From NCBI GenBank assembly GCA_036403035.1, contig DASWRT010000196.1, forward strand, positions 1 to 41,138: 41,138 bases of DNA, given 5' to 3'. Below the pieces are notes generated by a model. The model saw only the letters and a program-made list of their open reading frames with translations. It had not been told where the DNA came from and did no database searches. Numbering within the stretch: the first letter of the stretch is position 1; every line of letters begins with the position of its first letter. This stretch comes from DASWRT01 sp036403035 (lineage in GTDB: Bacteria; Pseudomonadota; Alphaproteobacteria; ATCC43930; CGMCC-115725). Of the stretch, positions 1-9,233 are shown piece after piece. Made by a program: the position numbers and the translations under genes.

Positions 1-135
1 CACCTCGACGAGAAGGTGGCGGCGCTGCACCTGGAGAAGCTCGGCGTGCACCTCACCGCGCTCAGCGACGCCCAGGCGCAGTATCTCGGCATCGGCCAGA
101 GCGGTCCCTACAAGCCCGAGCACTATAGATACTGA
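1..135 (+). CDS. ahcY: Adenosylhomocysteinase, 3' end only
   Basis: Only the last 44 codons are in the window; the gene begins upstream. The C-terminal peptide, with HLDEKVAALHLEKLGV and a GQSGPYKPEHYRY ending, is the highly conserved tail of S-adenosyl-L-homocysteine hydrolase, whose Lys-Tyr-containing end contributes to the NAD site of the neighbouring subunit in this family. The enzyme splits S-adenosylhomocysteine into adenosine and homocysteine, so it feeds the methionine synthase and metF operon further along this window. Its position directly before a DivL-type protein is, from memory, an arrangement found in alphaproteobacteria. Confidence 0.95.
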   Translation, partial: HLDEKVAALHLEKLGVHLTALSDAQAQYLGIGQSGPYKPEHYRY

Positions 136-167
136 ACCGGCGGCGGCGCGCGGAGCGGCAATTTCCG

Positions 168-2768
168 GTGTCCAAATACCGCGCGCCGTCGTACTGTGAG
201 GAGAGTGAGGGTGTTGCCGCGGGTGGGGGAGCGGCTCCTTTTGGATCTATTGTGAAAGACTGGCTGCTACGCGCCAAGGCCGGCGTTGCCTTGGGCGTCT
301 TGGCGCTATTCATGCCGCGCGAAGCTGCCGCATTCGACGGGAATGCGGCGACGCTCGCGCCTGTGGGCCTGCTTGCGCTCGCGGCAGGAGTGGCCGGCGT
401 GGGTGCATTCCGCCTGCGCCGCCGCCTCGCGGCGAGCGCGGTGCATGCCGCGCGCATGGAGGCGGAACTCGGCGCTCTTTCGGCGGCGCTGGTGCAGGCT
501 CCCACCGCCTCGTACCGCTGGTCGGCCGTGGACGGGACGGAGCGCTTCGAGCCGGGCGCCGCTGATGTGCTGCCGGGACTGCCGCCGACCGCTGCCTTCT
601 CCGATATCCTTGCCGCCTTCGCGCCGGACGACCGTGCTGCGATCGAGGCCGACGTGCGCCGGCTCCGCACCGCCGGCACGGGGTTCAACCGGATTGCGGC
701 GCTCGCCGATGGACGGGCGACGATCGACCTGACCGGCCGCCGCGCGGCGGCGCCGAACGGGCGCGGCACGCTCGACATCGTCTGGTTCGGCGACGCGACC
801 GGCCGCGCCGCTGCGCTGTCGGAAGCCCTGTCGCTGCGCACCGCGCGCGACCGGCTGCGGGCGACGCTGGATGCGCTGCCGATGCCGGTGTGGCGCCGGC
901 GCGCGTCGGATCTCGGCCTCGCCGACTGCAACAAAGCCTTTGCCGGCGCCGTCGACGGTACCGTCGAGACGGTGCTCGCCGAGCAGCGCGAACTGACGTC
1001 CGGCGCGCTCGCCGAGCGCGGCCGGTCGCTCGCCGAGCGCGCCCTGACAAGCGGCGTCGCGCAGTGCGAGAGCCATCACGTCGTGATGAACGGGGCGCGG
1101 CACTATGTCGAGATCACCGAGTCGCCGTCCGGCGGCCCCGGCAGCGATCTGGTCGGCTACGCCCGCGACCTCACCGAGGTCGAGACGGCGCAGCGCGAGC
1201 TGGCGCGCCATATCGCGGCGCACGCCGACGTGCTGGAGAACGTCGCGACGGCGATCGCGATCTACGGCCCGGACACGCGGCTGAAGTTCTTCAACACCGC
1301 GTTCGGGCTGCTGTGGCGGCTGGAGGAGGACTGGCTCAGCCTGGAGCCGACGCTCGACGAGGTGCTGGAGCGGCTGCGCGAGCGGCGCCGCATCCCCGAG
1401 CAGGCCGATTTCCGCGCCTTCAGGAAGCAGCAGCTCGGGATGTTCACCTCGCTGATCGAGCCGCAGGAGGAGTTGCTGCATCTGCCGGACGACCGCACGC
1501 TGCGGCTCGTCGTCTCGCCGCACCCGTTCGGCGGCCTCACCTTCGTCTACGAGGACGTTACCGACAAGCTGGCGCTGGAGCGCTCCTACAACACGCTGAT
1601 CGAGGTGCAGCGCGAAACGCTCGACAACCTCTACGAAGGCATTGCCGTGTTCGGCAGCGACGGGCGTCTCAAGCTGTCCAACCCCGCCTACGGCGAGATC
1701 TGGAAGCTGTCGAGCGACGATCTCAGCGGCGAGCCGCACGTCAGCGAGATCGTCGAGAAGACCCGCTACTTCTTCGACGACGGCGGGGACTGGAGCAAGC
1801 TCAAGTCGCGGATCATCTCGCGCGTCACCGCCTACACGCTGGCGAGCGGCCAGCTCGAACGGCGCGACGGGTCTGTGCTGCAAGTCGCGACGGTGCCGCT
1901 GCCCGACGGCAACGTGCTGCTGAGCTACCTGGACGTGACCGACAGCACGCGCGTGCAGCGGGCGCTGCGCGAGCGCAACGAAGCGCTGGAGACGGCGGGC
2001 CGCCTCAAGAGCGAGTTCATCGCGAACGTCTCCTACGAACTGCGCACGCCGCTGAACGCGATCATCGGCTTCGCCGAGATCCTGACGAACCAGTATTTCG
2101 GCGAATTGAACCCGCGGCAGCTCGATTACAGCCGCGGCATCCTCGACAGCTCGCACCGGCTGCTGTCGCTGATCAACGACATCCTCGATCTCGCGACGAT
2201 CGAGGCCGGTTACATGACGCTCGAAACCGAGCCGGTCGACATCCACAGCCTGATGGCGAGCGTGTTAGCGCTAACACGCGAACGGGCGCGCAAACAGAAC
2301 CTCAATCTGGAATTCGACTGCCCGCACGACCTCGGCGCGATCCCGGTGGACGAGCGGCGGTTGAAGCAGGCGCTGTTCAACCTGATCTCGAACGCGATCA
2401 AGTTCACGCCGGCCGGCGGGACGATCCGGCTGATCGCGCGCCGCACCGAGGACGGCGAGGTCGCGCTCACCGTCGCCGATACCGGCGTCGGCATCGCGCG
2501 CGAGCAGCAGGCGCGCGTCTTCGAGAAGTTCGAGCGCGGCAACCCGCAGGCGAGACAGTCCGGCGCCGGGCTCGGCCTGTCGCTGGTCAAGAGCTTCGTC
2601 GAGCTGCATGGCGGGCGGGTCGAGATGACCTCGTCGCCGGGCGAGGGCACCGCGGTGACCTGCTATCTGCCGGTCATGCAATCCGACAGCGAAGGCGGTA
2701 CGGCGGGCGAGCCGTCGCCGCTGCCCCTGACGGCAGCCGCCGCCATTCGGGACGCGCGGACCGGCTGA
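168..2768 (+). CDS. divL: DivL-like PAS sensor pseudo-histidine kinase (Tyr in H-box)
   Basis: An 866-residue multi-PAS kinase. Two hydrophobic segments lie near residues 35-80, followed by PAS-like regions, a HisKA-type dimerisation helix and a C-terminal HATPase domain (N box NLISNAIKFTP about residue 740, G1 DTGVGI about 770, G2 GAGLGLSL about 800). The phospho-acceptor position reads SYELRTPLN, with Tyr623 where kinases have His. This substitution is the hallmark of Caulobacter DivL, which senses DivK phosphorylation and controls the CckA-CtrA cell-cycle pathway. The HATPase motifs look intact. The chosen GTG start has a weak GGAG 12 bases upstream; a second in-frame GTG at 252 would remove 28 polar residues and is possible. 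A 20-bp perfect palindrome lies inside the coding region at 2260-2279. The family call is strong; the cell-cycle role is inferred from homologues. Confidence 0.82.
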   Translation: MSKYRAPSYCEESEGVAAGGGAAPFGSIVKDWLLRAKAGVALGVLALFMPREAAAFDGNAATLAPVGLLALAAGVAGVGAFRLRRRLAASAVHAARMEAELGALSAALVQAPTASYRWSAVDGTERFEPGAADVLPGLPPTAAFSDILAAFAPDDRAAIEADVRRLRTAGTGFNRIAALADGRATIDLTGRRAAAPNGRGTLDIVWFGDATGRAAALSEALSLRTARDRLRATLDALPMPVWRRRASDLGLADCNKAFAGAVDGTVETVLAEQRELTSGALAERGRSLAERALTSGVAQCESHHVVMNGARHYVEITESPSGGPGSDLVGYARDLTEVETAQRELARHIAAHADVLENVATAIAIYGPDTRLKFFNTAFGLLWRLEEDWLSLEPTLDEVLERLRERRRIPEQADFRAFRKQQLGMFTSLIEPQEELLHLPDDRTLRLVVSPHPFGGLTFVYEDVTDKLALERSYNTLIEVQRETLDNLYEGIAVFGSDGRLKLSNPAYGEIWKLSSDDLSGEPHVSEIVEKTRYFFDDGGDWSKLKSRIISRVTAYTLASGQLERRDGSVLQVATVPLPDGNVLLSYLDVTDSTRVQRALRERNEALETAGRLKSEFIANVSYELRTPLNAIIGFAEILTNQYFGELNPRQLDYSRGILDSSHRLLSLINDILDLATIEAGYMTLETEPVDIHSLMASVLALTRERARKQNLNLEFDCPHDLGAIPVDERRLKQALFNLISNAIKFTPAGGTIRLIARRTEDGEVALTVADTGVGIAREQQARVFEKFERGNPQARQSGAGLGLSLVKSFVELHGGRVEMTSSPGEGTAVTCYLPVMQSDSEGGTAGEPSPLPLTAAAAIRDARTG
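2260..2279. promoter_or_regulatory. 20-bp perfect palindrome inside divL (LacI-type operator look-alike)
   Basis: GCGTGTTAGCGCTAACACGC is a perfect 20-bp palindrome. Its core TGTTAGCGCTAACA looks like operators of LacI-family sugar regulators in alphaproteobacteria. In the divL frame it uses TTA and CTA leucine codons, which are unusual in this GC-rich gene. It could be an intragenic operator, another protein-binding site, or chance. Confidence 0.35.
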
Positions 2769-2803
2769 CTCAGGCGGCTGAGGCGGCGCCGGGCAGGACG
2801 GCG

Positions 2804-3829
2804 TCAGGCGCCGCCGGGCACGCCCTTGCTGGTCGAGTACTCGAAATGCAGCGCCTCGCCGGGATGGACGAGGCCGTAGGCGGCGTGCGCCGCCGTCGCC
2901 GCCTCGGCGAAGCCCGACAGGATCAGCTTCAGCTTGCCCTTGTAGGTCGCGATGTCGCCGATCGCGAAGATCCCCGGCACGGACGTGGCGCAGGTCGACG
3001 GGTCGACCGTTATGTGGTTGCGCTCCAGGTTGAGACCCCATTCGGCGATCGGCCCCAGATTCATCGCCAACCCGAAGAACGGCAGCAGGGCGTCCGCCTC
3101 CAGCCGCCGCGTCCGCCCGTCGAGATCGGCGACGACGACGTGGCTCAATTGCCCGTCCTCCCGCCCGTCGAGTCCGTGGAGCTGATACGGGATCACCAGC
3201 TCGATCCGCCCTTCGGCGGCCAGCGCGTGAAGCTTCTCGGCCGAGCCGGGAGCGGCGCGGAATTTCGGCCGGCGGTGGACGACCATCACCCGCTCGGCGA
3301 CATCGGCCAGCGAGAGCGCCCAGTCGACCGCCGAGTCGCCGCCGCCGGCAATGACGACGCGCTTGCCGCGGAAGTCGTCGCGCCGCTTCACGTAGTAGAA
3401 GACGCTTCTGCTTTCGTAGCGCTCGATGCCGTCGAGCGGCGGCCGATTCGGTCCGAACGCGCCGACGCCGGCCGCGATCACCACCGCCGCCGCGTCGATT
3501 CGGGTGCCGGCGCTCGTCGCCAGTTCGATTCGGCCGTCCGGGCGGCGCTCGATTCGCTCGACCTGCTGGCCGAGATGGTAGACCGGCCCGAACGGCGCCG
3601 CCTGCCGCTCCAGATTGTCGATCAGCTCCGCCGCCCCGACGACGGGATAGCCGGGAATGTCGTAGATCGGCTTCTCCGGATAGAGCGCCGCGCACTGCCC
3701 GCCGACCGTGTCGAGCGCATCGACGACGTGGCAACGCATCTTCAGCATGCCGCATTCGAATACCGCGAACAGCCCCACCGGGCCGGCGCCGACGATCGCC
3801 ACGTCGGTACGGTTGATCGGTTCCGCCAT
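2804..3829 (-). CDS. Ferredoxin--NADP(+) reductase, thioredoxin-reductase-like type
   Basis: A 341-residue flavoprotein disulfide-reductase-fold enzyme. The N-terminal VAIVGAGPVGLFAVFECG binds FAD (residues about 9-26), GGQCAALYPEKPIYDIPG is the conserved stretch that replaces the CxxC redox loop of true thioredoxin reductases, GGGDSAVDWAL near residue 163 binds NADP(H), and the C-terminal GDIATYKGKLKLI closes the FAD site. The absence of a CxxC pair in the NADP domain points to the YumC/Fpr2-type ferredoxin (flavodoxin) NADP reductase. It is encoded convergently to divL with a 35-base gap and divergently from tsaE. Confidence 0.85.
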   Translation of the reverse strand: MAEPINRTDVAIVGAGPVGLFAVFECGMLKMRCHVVDALDTVGGQCAALYPEKPIYDIPGYPVVGAAELIDNLERQAAPFGPVYHLGQQVERIERRPDGRIELATSAGTRIDAAAVVIAAGVGAFGPNRPPLDGIERYESRSVFYYVKRRDDFRGKRVVIAGGGDSAVDWALSLADVAERVMVVHRRPKFRAAPGSAEKLHALAAEGRIELVIPYQLHGLDGREDGQLSHVVVADLDGRTRRLEADALLPFFGLAMNLGPIAEWGLNLERNHITVDPSTCATSVPGIFAIGDIATYKGKLKLILSGFAEAATAAHAAYGLVHPGEALHFEYSTSKGVPGGA

Positions 3830-3923
3830 TCTCGCCTGCCTTCCTCAACTAATCGTGCTGGTCGCCCGACCGTCACCCAAGGCGCTGTTGCTAGCGCCGG
3901 GCGGGAAAGGCTACAAGATCGGC

Positions 3924-4424
3924 GTGGTGTCGTCTTCCGTCCACTCCATCCATCTCGCCGACGAAGCTGCGACGGCGTCGCTCGCCGCGACGATCGCGCG
4001 AGCGGCGCGGCCGGGCGACGTGATCGCGCTCTCGGGCGATCTCGGCGCCGGCAAGACGAGCTTCGCCCGCGCCTTCATCCGCGCCCTGGGGCGCGGCGAC
4101 GAGGACGTGCCGAGCCCGACCTTCACCCTCGTCCAGACCTACGAGCTGCCGGCGGCGACGATATGGCATTTCGACCTCTACCGCCTGGAGCGGCCGGACG
4201 ACGTGCTGGAACTCGGATTCGAGGACGCGGCCGCCGAGGGCGGCATCGTGCTCGTCGAATGGCCGGACCGCGCCGGCGGGCTGCTGCCGCGCGATCGGCT
4301 CGACCTCTCGCTGACCGTGGCGGCGGCGTCCGGCGGCGACCCCGCCGCAACGGCGCGCCGCGCCACCCTCGCTACCCAATCTCCCGCTTGGCAAGAACGT
4401 TTAGAGCGCTTGTTCCGTGACTGA
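3924..4424 (+). CDS. tsaE: tRNA threonylcarbamoyladenosine biosynthesis ATPase TsaE
   Basis: A 166-residue small P-loop ATPase. The Walker A motif GDLGAGKTSFARAF lies at about residues 38-51, followed by the family's PSPTFTLVQTYE and HFDLYRLE motifs and by LVEWPDR. TsaE works with TsaB and TsaD to install the t6A modification on ANN-decoding tRNAs. The reading frame is open further upstream, but the homologous part begins just after GTG codons at 3924 and 3927, preceded by GGGAAAGG; I chose 3924. The 3' end overlaps the next gene by 8 bases, which suggests translational coupling. It is the first gene of a tsaE-amgK-murU-addB-addA run that I recall as conserved in alphaproteobacteria. Confidence 0.9.
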   Translation: MVSSSVHSIHLADEAATASLAATIARAARPGDVIALSGDLGAGKTSFARAFIRALGRGDEDVPSPTFTLVQTYELPAATIWHFDLYRLERPDDVLELGFEDAAAEGGIVLVEWPDRAGGLLPRDRLDLSLTVAAASGGDPAATARRATLATQSPAWQERLERLFRD

Positions 4425-5460
4425 CATTGACCGCACGGCGTCGATCGCCGCCTTCCTCGACCGCGCCGGATGGGGCGCCGCCGAACGCCGCAAGCTCGCC
4501 GGGGACGCCTCGTTCCGCCGCTACGACCGCCTGACGGCGGGCGCGGGCGGCGGGCGCCGGGCAGTCCTGATGGACGCTCCGCCGCCGCAGGAGGACGTGC
4601 GCCCGTTCCTCGCGGTGGCCCGCCTGCTGCACCGGCTCGGGCTCAGCGCGCCGCGAATCCTCGCCGAGGACGTCGAGGCCGGGTTCCTGCTGCTGGAGGA
4701 TTTCGGCGACAGCACCTATACGCGGCTGCTCCGCGACGGCGGCGGCACCGAGCACGATCTGTATGCGCTCGCGGTCGATACGCTGGTGGCGCTGCATCGC
4801 GGCTTCGATCCGTCGTCCGCGCCGACGGCGGCTTCGCCGCCGCCTTACGACGAGACGCGGCTCCTCGCCGAGTCGCTGCTGCTAGTCGACTGGTATCTGC
4901 CGGCGATCACCGGCGGCGGCAGACCCGACCCGGCGCTCCGCGACTCCTATATCGAGGCATGGCGGGAGGTGCTGCCCCTCGCTCCGGCCGGCGCCCCGGA
5001 CACGCTCGTCCTGCGCGACTACCACGTCGACAATCTGATGCTGCTCGACGGGCGCGCGGGCGTCGCCGCGTGCGGCCTCCTCGACTTCCAGGACGCGGTG
5101 ATCGGCCCGGCCAGCTACGACCTCGTGTCGCTGCTGGAAGACGCCCGCCGCGACGTGCCGCCGGCGCTCGCCGAGGCGATGATCGAGCGCTACCTCGCCG
5201 CCTTCCCGGCGCTCGACCGCGGCGCCTTCGGCGCGTCCTACGCAGTGCTCGGAGCGCAGCGGAACTGCAAGATCGTCGGCATCTTCACGCGGCTCTGCGT
5301 ACGCGACGGCAAGCCGCACTACCTCGGACACATCCCGCGCGTCTGGCGGCTGATCGAGCAGGATGTGCGGCATCCGGCGCTGGCGCCGGTCGCCGCGTGG
5401 CTCGACCGGCACGTGCCGCCGGCGCTGCGGCGCGTCCCCGACGCCCGGTCCGCCGCATGA
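4417..5460 (+). CDS. amgK: Amino-sugar kinase AmgK-like (N-acetylmuramate/N-acetylglucosamine kinase)
   Basis: A 347-residue aminoglycoside-phosphotransferase-fold kinase. The catalytic loop LRDYHVDNLMLL lies near residues 197-208 and the metal-binding DFG-equivalent LLDFQDAVIGPASYDL near 225. AmgK phosphorylates the anomeric position of recovered MurNAc, and the product is converted by MurU to UDP-MurNAc, bypassing de novo synthesis and therefore fosfomycin. The pairing with a MurU-type nucleotidyltransferase immediately downstream (ATGA overlap) supports this specific assignment rather than a generic phosphotransferase. The GTG start overlaps the end of tsaE. Confidence 0.82.
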   Translation: MTDIDRTASIAAFLDRAGWGAAERRKLAGDASFRRYDRLTAGAGGGRRAVLMDAPPPQEDVRPFLAVARLLHRLGLSAPRILAEDVEAGFLLLEDFGDSTYTRLLRDGGGTEHDLYALAVDTLVALHRGFDPSSAPTAASPPPYDETRLLAESLLLVDWYLPAITGGGRPDPALRDSYIEAWREVLPLAPAGAPDTLVLRDYHVDNLMLLDGRAGVAACGLLDFQDAVIGPASYDLVSLLEDARRDVPPALAEAMIERYLAAFPALDRGAFGASYAVLGAQRNCKIVGIFTRLCVRDGKPHYLGHIPRVWRLIEQDVRHPALAPVAAWLDRHVPPALRRVPDARSAA

Positions 5461-6215
5461 GGATGGAGGCGGAGATGGAAAACGGAGCGTCCGTCATGAT
5501 GCCCGAAACGGGCATGGTGCTGGCCGCGGGTCTCGGCACGCGCATGCGGCCGATCACCGACCGCATGCCGAAGCCGCTCGTCCCGGTCGCCGGCCGCGCG
5601 CTGGTCGACTATGCGATCGACCGGCTGGAGGAAGCCGGCGTCCGGCGGATCGTCGTCAACGCGCATTACAAGGCCGACATGCTGGCGGCGCACCTGCACA
5701 AGCGGGACAGCGCGGCGGAGATCGAAATCTCTGACGAAGACGATCTGCTGGAGACCGGCGGCGGCGTCCTCAAGGCGCTGCCGCGGCTGGGCGACCTGTT
5801 CTATGTGGTCAACAGCGACGTCATATGGCTCGACGGCAAGGTGAGCGCGCTGAAGCGCCTCGCCCGGTTCTGGGACGATGCGACGATGGACGTCGTGCTA
5901 CTGCTGCAGCGCACGACCACGGCAGTCGGCTATGACGGGATCGGCGATTTCTTCCTCGATCCGGACGCGGTGCCGCGGCGGCGCGGCGAACGCGAGATCG
6001 CACCCTACCTCTTTGCCGGCGTCCAGCTCATGCACCGGCGCGTTTTCGCCGGCATCGGCGAGCGGCGCTTTTCGCTGAACAGGATCTATGACCGGGCGCT
6101 CGAAGCCGGCCGGCTGCGCGCGGTCCTGCACGACGGCGAGTGGTATCACGTCGGCACGCCGGAGGGTCTCGCTCTGACCGAAGATCTGCTTCATTACCAT
6201 CGGACGGAGCGCTGA
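5457..6215 (+). CDS. murU: N-acetylmuramate alpha-1-phosphate uridylyltransferase MurU-like
   Basis: A 252-residue sugar-1-phosphate nucleotidyltransferase. The signature VLAAGLGTRMRPITDRMPKP lies near residues 21-40, with VNSDVIW containing the metal-binding Asp further on. With AmgK it forms the peptidoglycan-sugar recycling shunt that yields UDP-MurNAc. The first ATG overlaps the amgK stop (ATGA). A GGAGG placed 8 bases before the ATG at 5475 makes that a credible alternative start, giving a protein 6 residues shorter. Four bases separate it from addB. Confidence 0.85.
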   Translation: MRMEAEMENGASVMMPETGMVLAAGLGTRMRPITDRMPKPLVPVAGRALVDYAIDRLEEAGVRRIVVNAHYKADMLAAHLHKRDSAAEIEISDEDDLLETGGGVLKALPRLGDLFYVVNSDVIWLDGKVSALKRLARFWDDATMDVVLLLQRTTTAVGYDGIGDFFLDPDAVPRRRGEREIAPYLFAGVQLMHRRVFAGIGERRFSLNRIYDRALEAGRLRAVLHDGEWYHVGTPEGLALTEDLLHYHRTER

Positions 6216-6219
6216 GGCC

Positions 6220-9200
6220 GTGAACGGCGCCGGACACCGTCCGGCGGTCTTCTTTATTCCGCCGCACCTTCCGTTCCTCGACGCCCTCGTTGCGGGCATC
6301 CGCTCCCGCACTGGCGACGATCCCCTGACGCTCTCGCGCGTCACCGTGCTGCTGCCGACGCGGCGTGCATGCCGGTCGCTGAGCGAGGCGTTCCTCCGCG
6401 CGAGCGGCGGGCAGCCGCTGCTGCTGCCGCGGCTGCGGCCGGTCGGCGACGCGGCCGGCGAGGACGAGATGACTTTCGGCGCGGATGGCGGCGGCGGAGA
6501 CGCGGCCACCGCCGCCGCCGAGATCCCGCCGGCTATCCCGTCGCTGCGCCGCCTGCTGCTGCTGAGCCGGCTCGTGCTGCGCTGGGGCGAGAGCCATGCT
6601 CCGGCGCCGCTGCTGCCGGGGCAAGCCGCGGTGCTGGCGCGCGAACTGGCGCGCTTCCTCGACGAGACGCAGGCCGATGGCTGCGACCTCGCCTGCCTCG
6701 CCGACCTCGTGCCGGCGGAATATGCCGAGCACTGGCAGCTCGTGCTGCGCTTCCTCGCGGTCGTCGCCGAGCACTGGCCCGAGATCCTCAAGGCCGAAGG
6801 CGCGCTAGACCCGGCCGAATACCGCAACCAGATGCTGCGCACCCAGGCGGCGGCGTGGCGCCGGAACCCGCCGCCGCACCTCGTCGTCGCGGCCGGACTC
6901 GGCGGCGGCATGCCGGCGCTCGACGAACTTGTCGAGACGGTGGCGCGGCTGCCGAACGGCGCGGTCGTCGTGCCCGGCATCGACACGGCGACGGCGGACG
7001 ACGAGGAGACGTGGCAGGCGGTGCGCGCCGACCCGGCGCATCCGCAGCATCTCGCCGCCCTGCTCCTCGACCGGCTGGAGATTGCTCCGGCCGAGATCCA
7101 CCCCTGGCCGGCTCCGGGCATCGAGGGCGGGCCGGCGGCGCGGATCGCGCTCGCCGCCGAGGCGCTGCGCCCCGCCGCCGCGACCGACCGCTGGCGCGAC
7201 ATCGCGCCGTGGCGGCCGGATGCCATCCACGGGATGTGGCGGCTCGACTGTCCGGGGCCGCAGGAGGAGGCGGCGGCGGTCGCGCTGCTGATGCGGCAGC
7301 GGCTGGAACGGCCGGGCGAGACGGCGGCGCTGGTGACGCCCGACCGCGGCCTTGCTCGCCGCGTCGCCGCCGAGCTGCGGCGCTGGAACATCGAGGTCGA
7401 CGATTCCGCGGGCACCAAGCTGTCGCTGACGCCGCCCGGCGTGTTCCTGCGGCTCGTGCTCGACGCCGCCGCCTTCGAGCTGGCGCCGCTGCCGCTGCTC
7501 GCGCTCGGCAAGCACCCGCTGGCCGCCGCCGGCATGCGGCCCGCCGCGTTCCGCGACGAGATGCGGCGGCTGGAACGGCGGCTGCTGCGCGGCCCGCGCC
7601 CGGCGCCCGGCGTCGAGGGACTGCTCGCAGCACTTCCCGCCGGGGACGAGGAGGGTCTGCGGCCGGTGATCGAGCGGATCGGCGCGGCGATGGCGCCGCT
7701 GCTTGCCGCGCTCGCCGAGCCGGACTCCAGTCTTGCCGGGCTGCTGGCGGCGCATGTCGCGGCGGCCGAGGCGCTCGCGGCGACGCCGGAGGCGGCCGGA
7801 GCCGACGCGCTGTGGCGCGCGGAGGCCGGCGAGACCGCGGCACAGTTCCTCGCGGAGGTGGCGTCGGCGGCGGATGCATTCCCGGCGCTCGCCGGCAAGG
7901 ACTACCCGGCGCTGTTCGAGGCATTGCTCGCCGAGGCGGTGGTCCGGCCGCGCTACGGAAGGCATCCGCGCCTCGCGATCTGGGGCCTGCTCGAAGCACG
8001 GCTCCAGCATGCCGACCTGATGATCCTCGGCGGCCTCAACGAGGGCACGTGGCCGCCGGAGACCGAGGGCGATCCATGGCTCTCGCGTCCGATGCGGCGT
8101 GAGTTCGGCCTGTCGCCGCCGGAACGGCGCGTCGGCCTCGCGGCGCACGACTTCTCGCAGGCGCTCGGCGCCCGCGAGGTCGTGCTGACCCGCGCCGTGC
8201 GCATCGAAGGCACGCCGACCGTGCCGTCGCGCTGGCTGCTGCGGCTCGACACGGTGCTGCGCGCCGGCAAGATGACGGCAGGGCTGCCGCAGCCGGAGAG
8301 CATCCTGGAGTGGCAGGCGCTGCTCGACCGGCCGGCGGAACGGCTGGCGATCGCGCCGCCCGCGCCGACGCCGCCGGTCGCGGCGCGGCCGCGCCGGCTC
8401 TCGGTGACGCAGATCGAGACGTGGCGGCGCGACCCCTACGCGATCTATGCCCGGACGATCCTCAAGCTGTACGCGCTCGACCCGCTCGACGCCGATCCCG
8501 GCGCCGCCGAGCGCGGCGAGGTGATCCACCACGCGCTCGACCAGTTCGTCGCCGAGTGGCCGGCGCCGCAAAAGCTGCCGCCGGACGCCGAGGCTCGCCT
8601 CATCGCGATCGGCCGGGAGGCGTTCGGCCCGGCGCTGTCGCGGCCCGGCGTCTGGGCGTTCTGGTGGCCGCGCTTCGAGCGCGTTGCACGCTGGTTCGTC
8701 GCGGTCGAGCGCGAGCGGCGGCAGGAGCTGGCGGCGACTTTTACCGAGGTCCAGGGCAGTCTGACCTTCGACGCGCCGGCCGGTCCCTTCACCCTGACCG
8801 GCAAGGCCGACCGGATCGACCGCACGCTCGGCGGCGGCCTCGTCGTGATCGACTACAAGACCGGCGGCGTGCCGACCAAGGAGGACGTGACGCTCGGCTT
8901 CTCGCCGCAGCTTCTGCTGGAGGCGGCGATCGGCGCGGCCGGCGGGTTCCCCGGCGTCGCCGCGGAGCCGGCGGCGGAGATAGCCTATTGGCGGCTCACC
9001 GGCGGCAACCCGGCGGGCGAGATCGAGACGCGCGGCGGCGGCGATCCCGACGAGGTCCGGCGCCTCGTCGCCGAAGCGGTCGAGGGGCTGCGCTCCCTTG
9101 TCGCCCGCTTCGACGATCCGGCGACGCCCTACCTCGCGACGCCGCGGCCGGAGCGCGCGCCGCGCTATTCCGATTACGGGCATCTGGCGCGGCTGAAGGA

Positions 9201-9231
9201 GTGGTCGCTGGCGACGGACGTGAGCGGGTAA
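6220..9231 (+). CDS. addB: Double-strand-break repair protein AddB
   Basis: A 1003-residue alphaproteobacterial-type AddB, the nuclease partner of the AddAB helicase-nuclease that resects double-strand breaks for RecA. The N-terminal region (AVFFIPPHLPFLDAL, VLLPTRRACRSL) is the inactivated helicase-like half. ILGGLNEGTWPPE near residue 605 is a family landmark. The C-terminal PD-(D/E)XK nuclease contains GEVIHHALDQF, GKADRIDR and VVIDYKTGG near residue 875. It starts with GTG four bases after murU and is followed after 2 bases by addA, so the two subunits are co-translated. Confidence 0.93.
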   Translation: MNGAGHRPAVFFIPPHLPFLDALVAGIRSRTGDDPLTLSRVTVLLPTRRACRSLSEAFLRASGGQPLLLPRLRPVGDAAGEDEMTFGADGGGGDAATAAAEIPPAIPSLRRLLLLSRLVLRWGESHAPAPLLPGQAAVLARELARFLDETQADGCDLACLADLVPAEYAEHWQLVLRFLAVVAEHWPEILKAEGALDPAEYRNQMLRTQAAAWRRNPPPHLVVAAGLGGGMPALDELVETVARLPNGAVVVPGIDTATADDEETWQAVRADPAHPQHLAALLLDRLEIAPAEIHPWPAPGIEGGPAARIALAAEALRPAAATDRWRDIAPWRPDAIHGMWRLDCPGPQEEAAAVALLMRQRLERPGETAALVTPDRGLARRVAAELRRWNIEVDDSAGTKLSLTPPGVFLRLVLDAAAFELAPLPLLALGKHPLAAAGMRPAAFRDEMRRLERRLLRGPRPAPGVEGLLAALPAGDEEGLRPVIERIGAAMAPLLAALAEPDSSLAGLLAAHVAAAEALAATPEAAGADALWRAEAGETAAQFLAEVASAADAFPALAGKDYPALFEALLAEAVVRPRYGRHPRLAIWGLLEARLQHADLMILGGLNEGTWPPETEGDPWLSRPMRREFGLSPPERRVGLAAHDFSQALGAREVVLTRAVRIEGTPTVPSRWLLRLDTVLRAGKMTAGLPQPESILEWQALLDRPAERLAIAPPAPTPPVAARPRRLSVTQIETWRRDPYAIYARTILKLYALDPLDADPGAAERGEVIHHALDQFVAEWPAPQKLPPDAEARLIAIGREAFGPALSRPGVWAFWWPRFERVARWFVAVERERRQELAATFTEVQGSLTFDAPAGPFTLTGKADRIDRTLGGGLVVIDYKTGGVPTKEDVTLGFSPQLLLEAAIGAAGGFPGVAAEPAAEIAYWRLTGGNPAGEIETRGGGDPDEVRRLVAEAVEGLRSLVARFDDPATPYLATPRPERAPRYSDYGHLARLKEWSLATDVSG

Positions 9232-9233
9232 TC

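Noticed and set aside
306..2246. Very long minus-strand frames opposite divL (and similar ones opposite addA, addB and metH)
   Set aside because: They are mirror frames produced by GC-rich codon bias; the peptides are Arg/Ala/Gln-rich and match no family, while the + strand genes have complete motifs.
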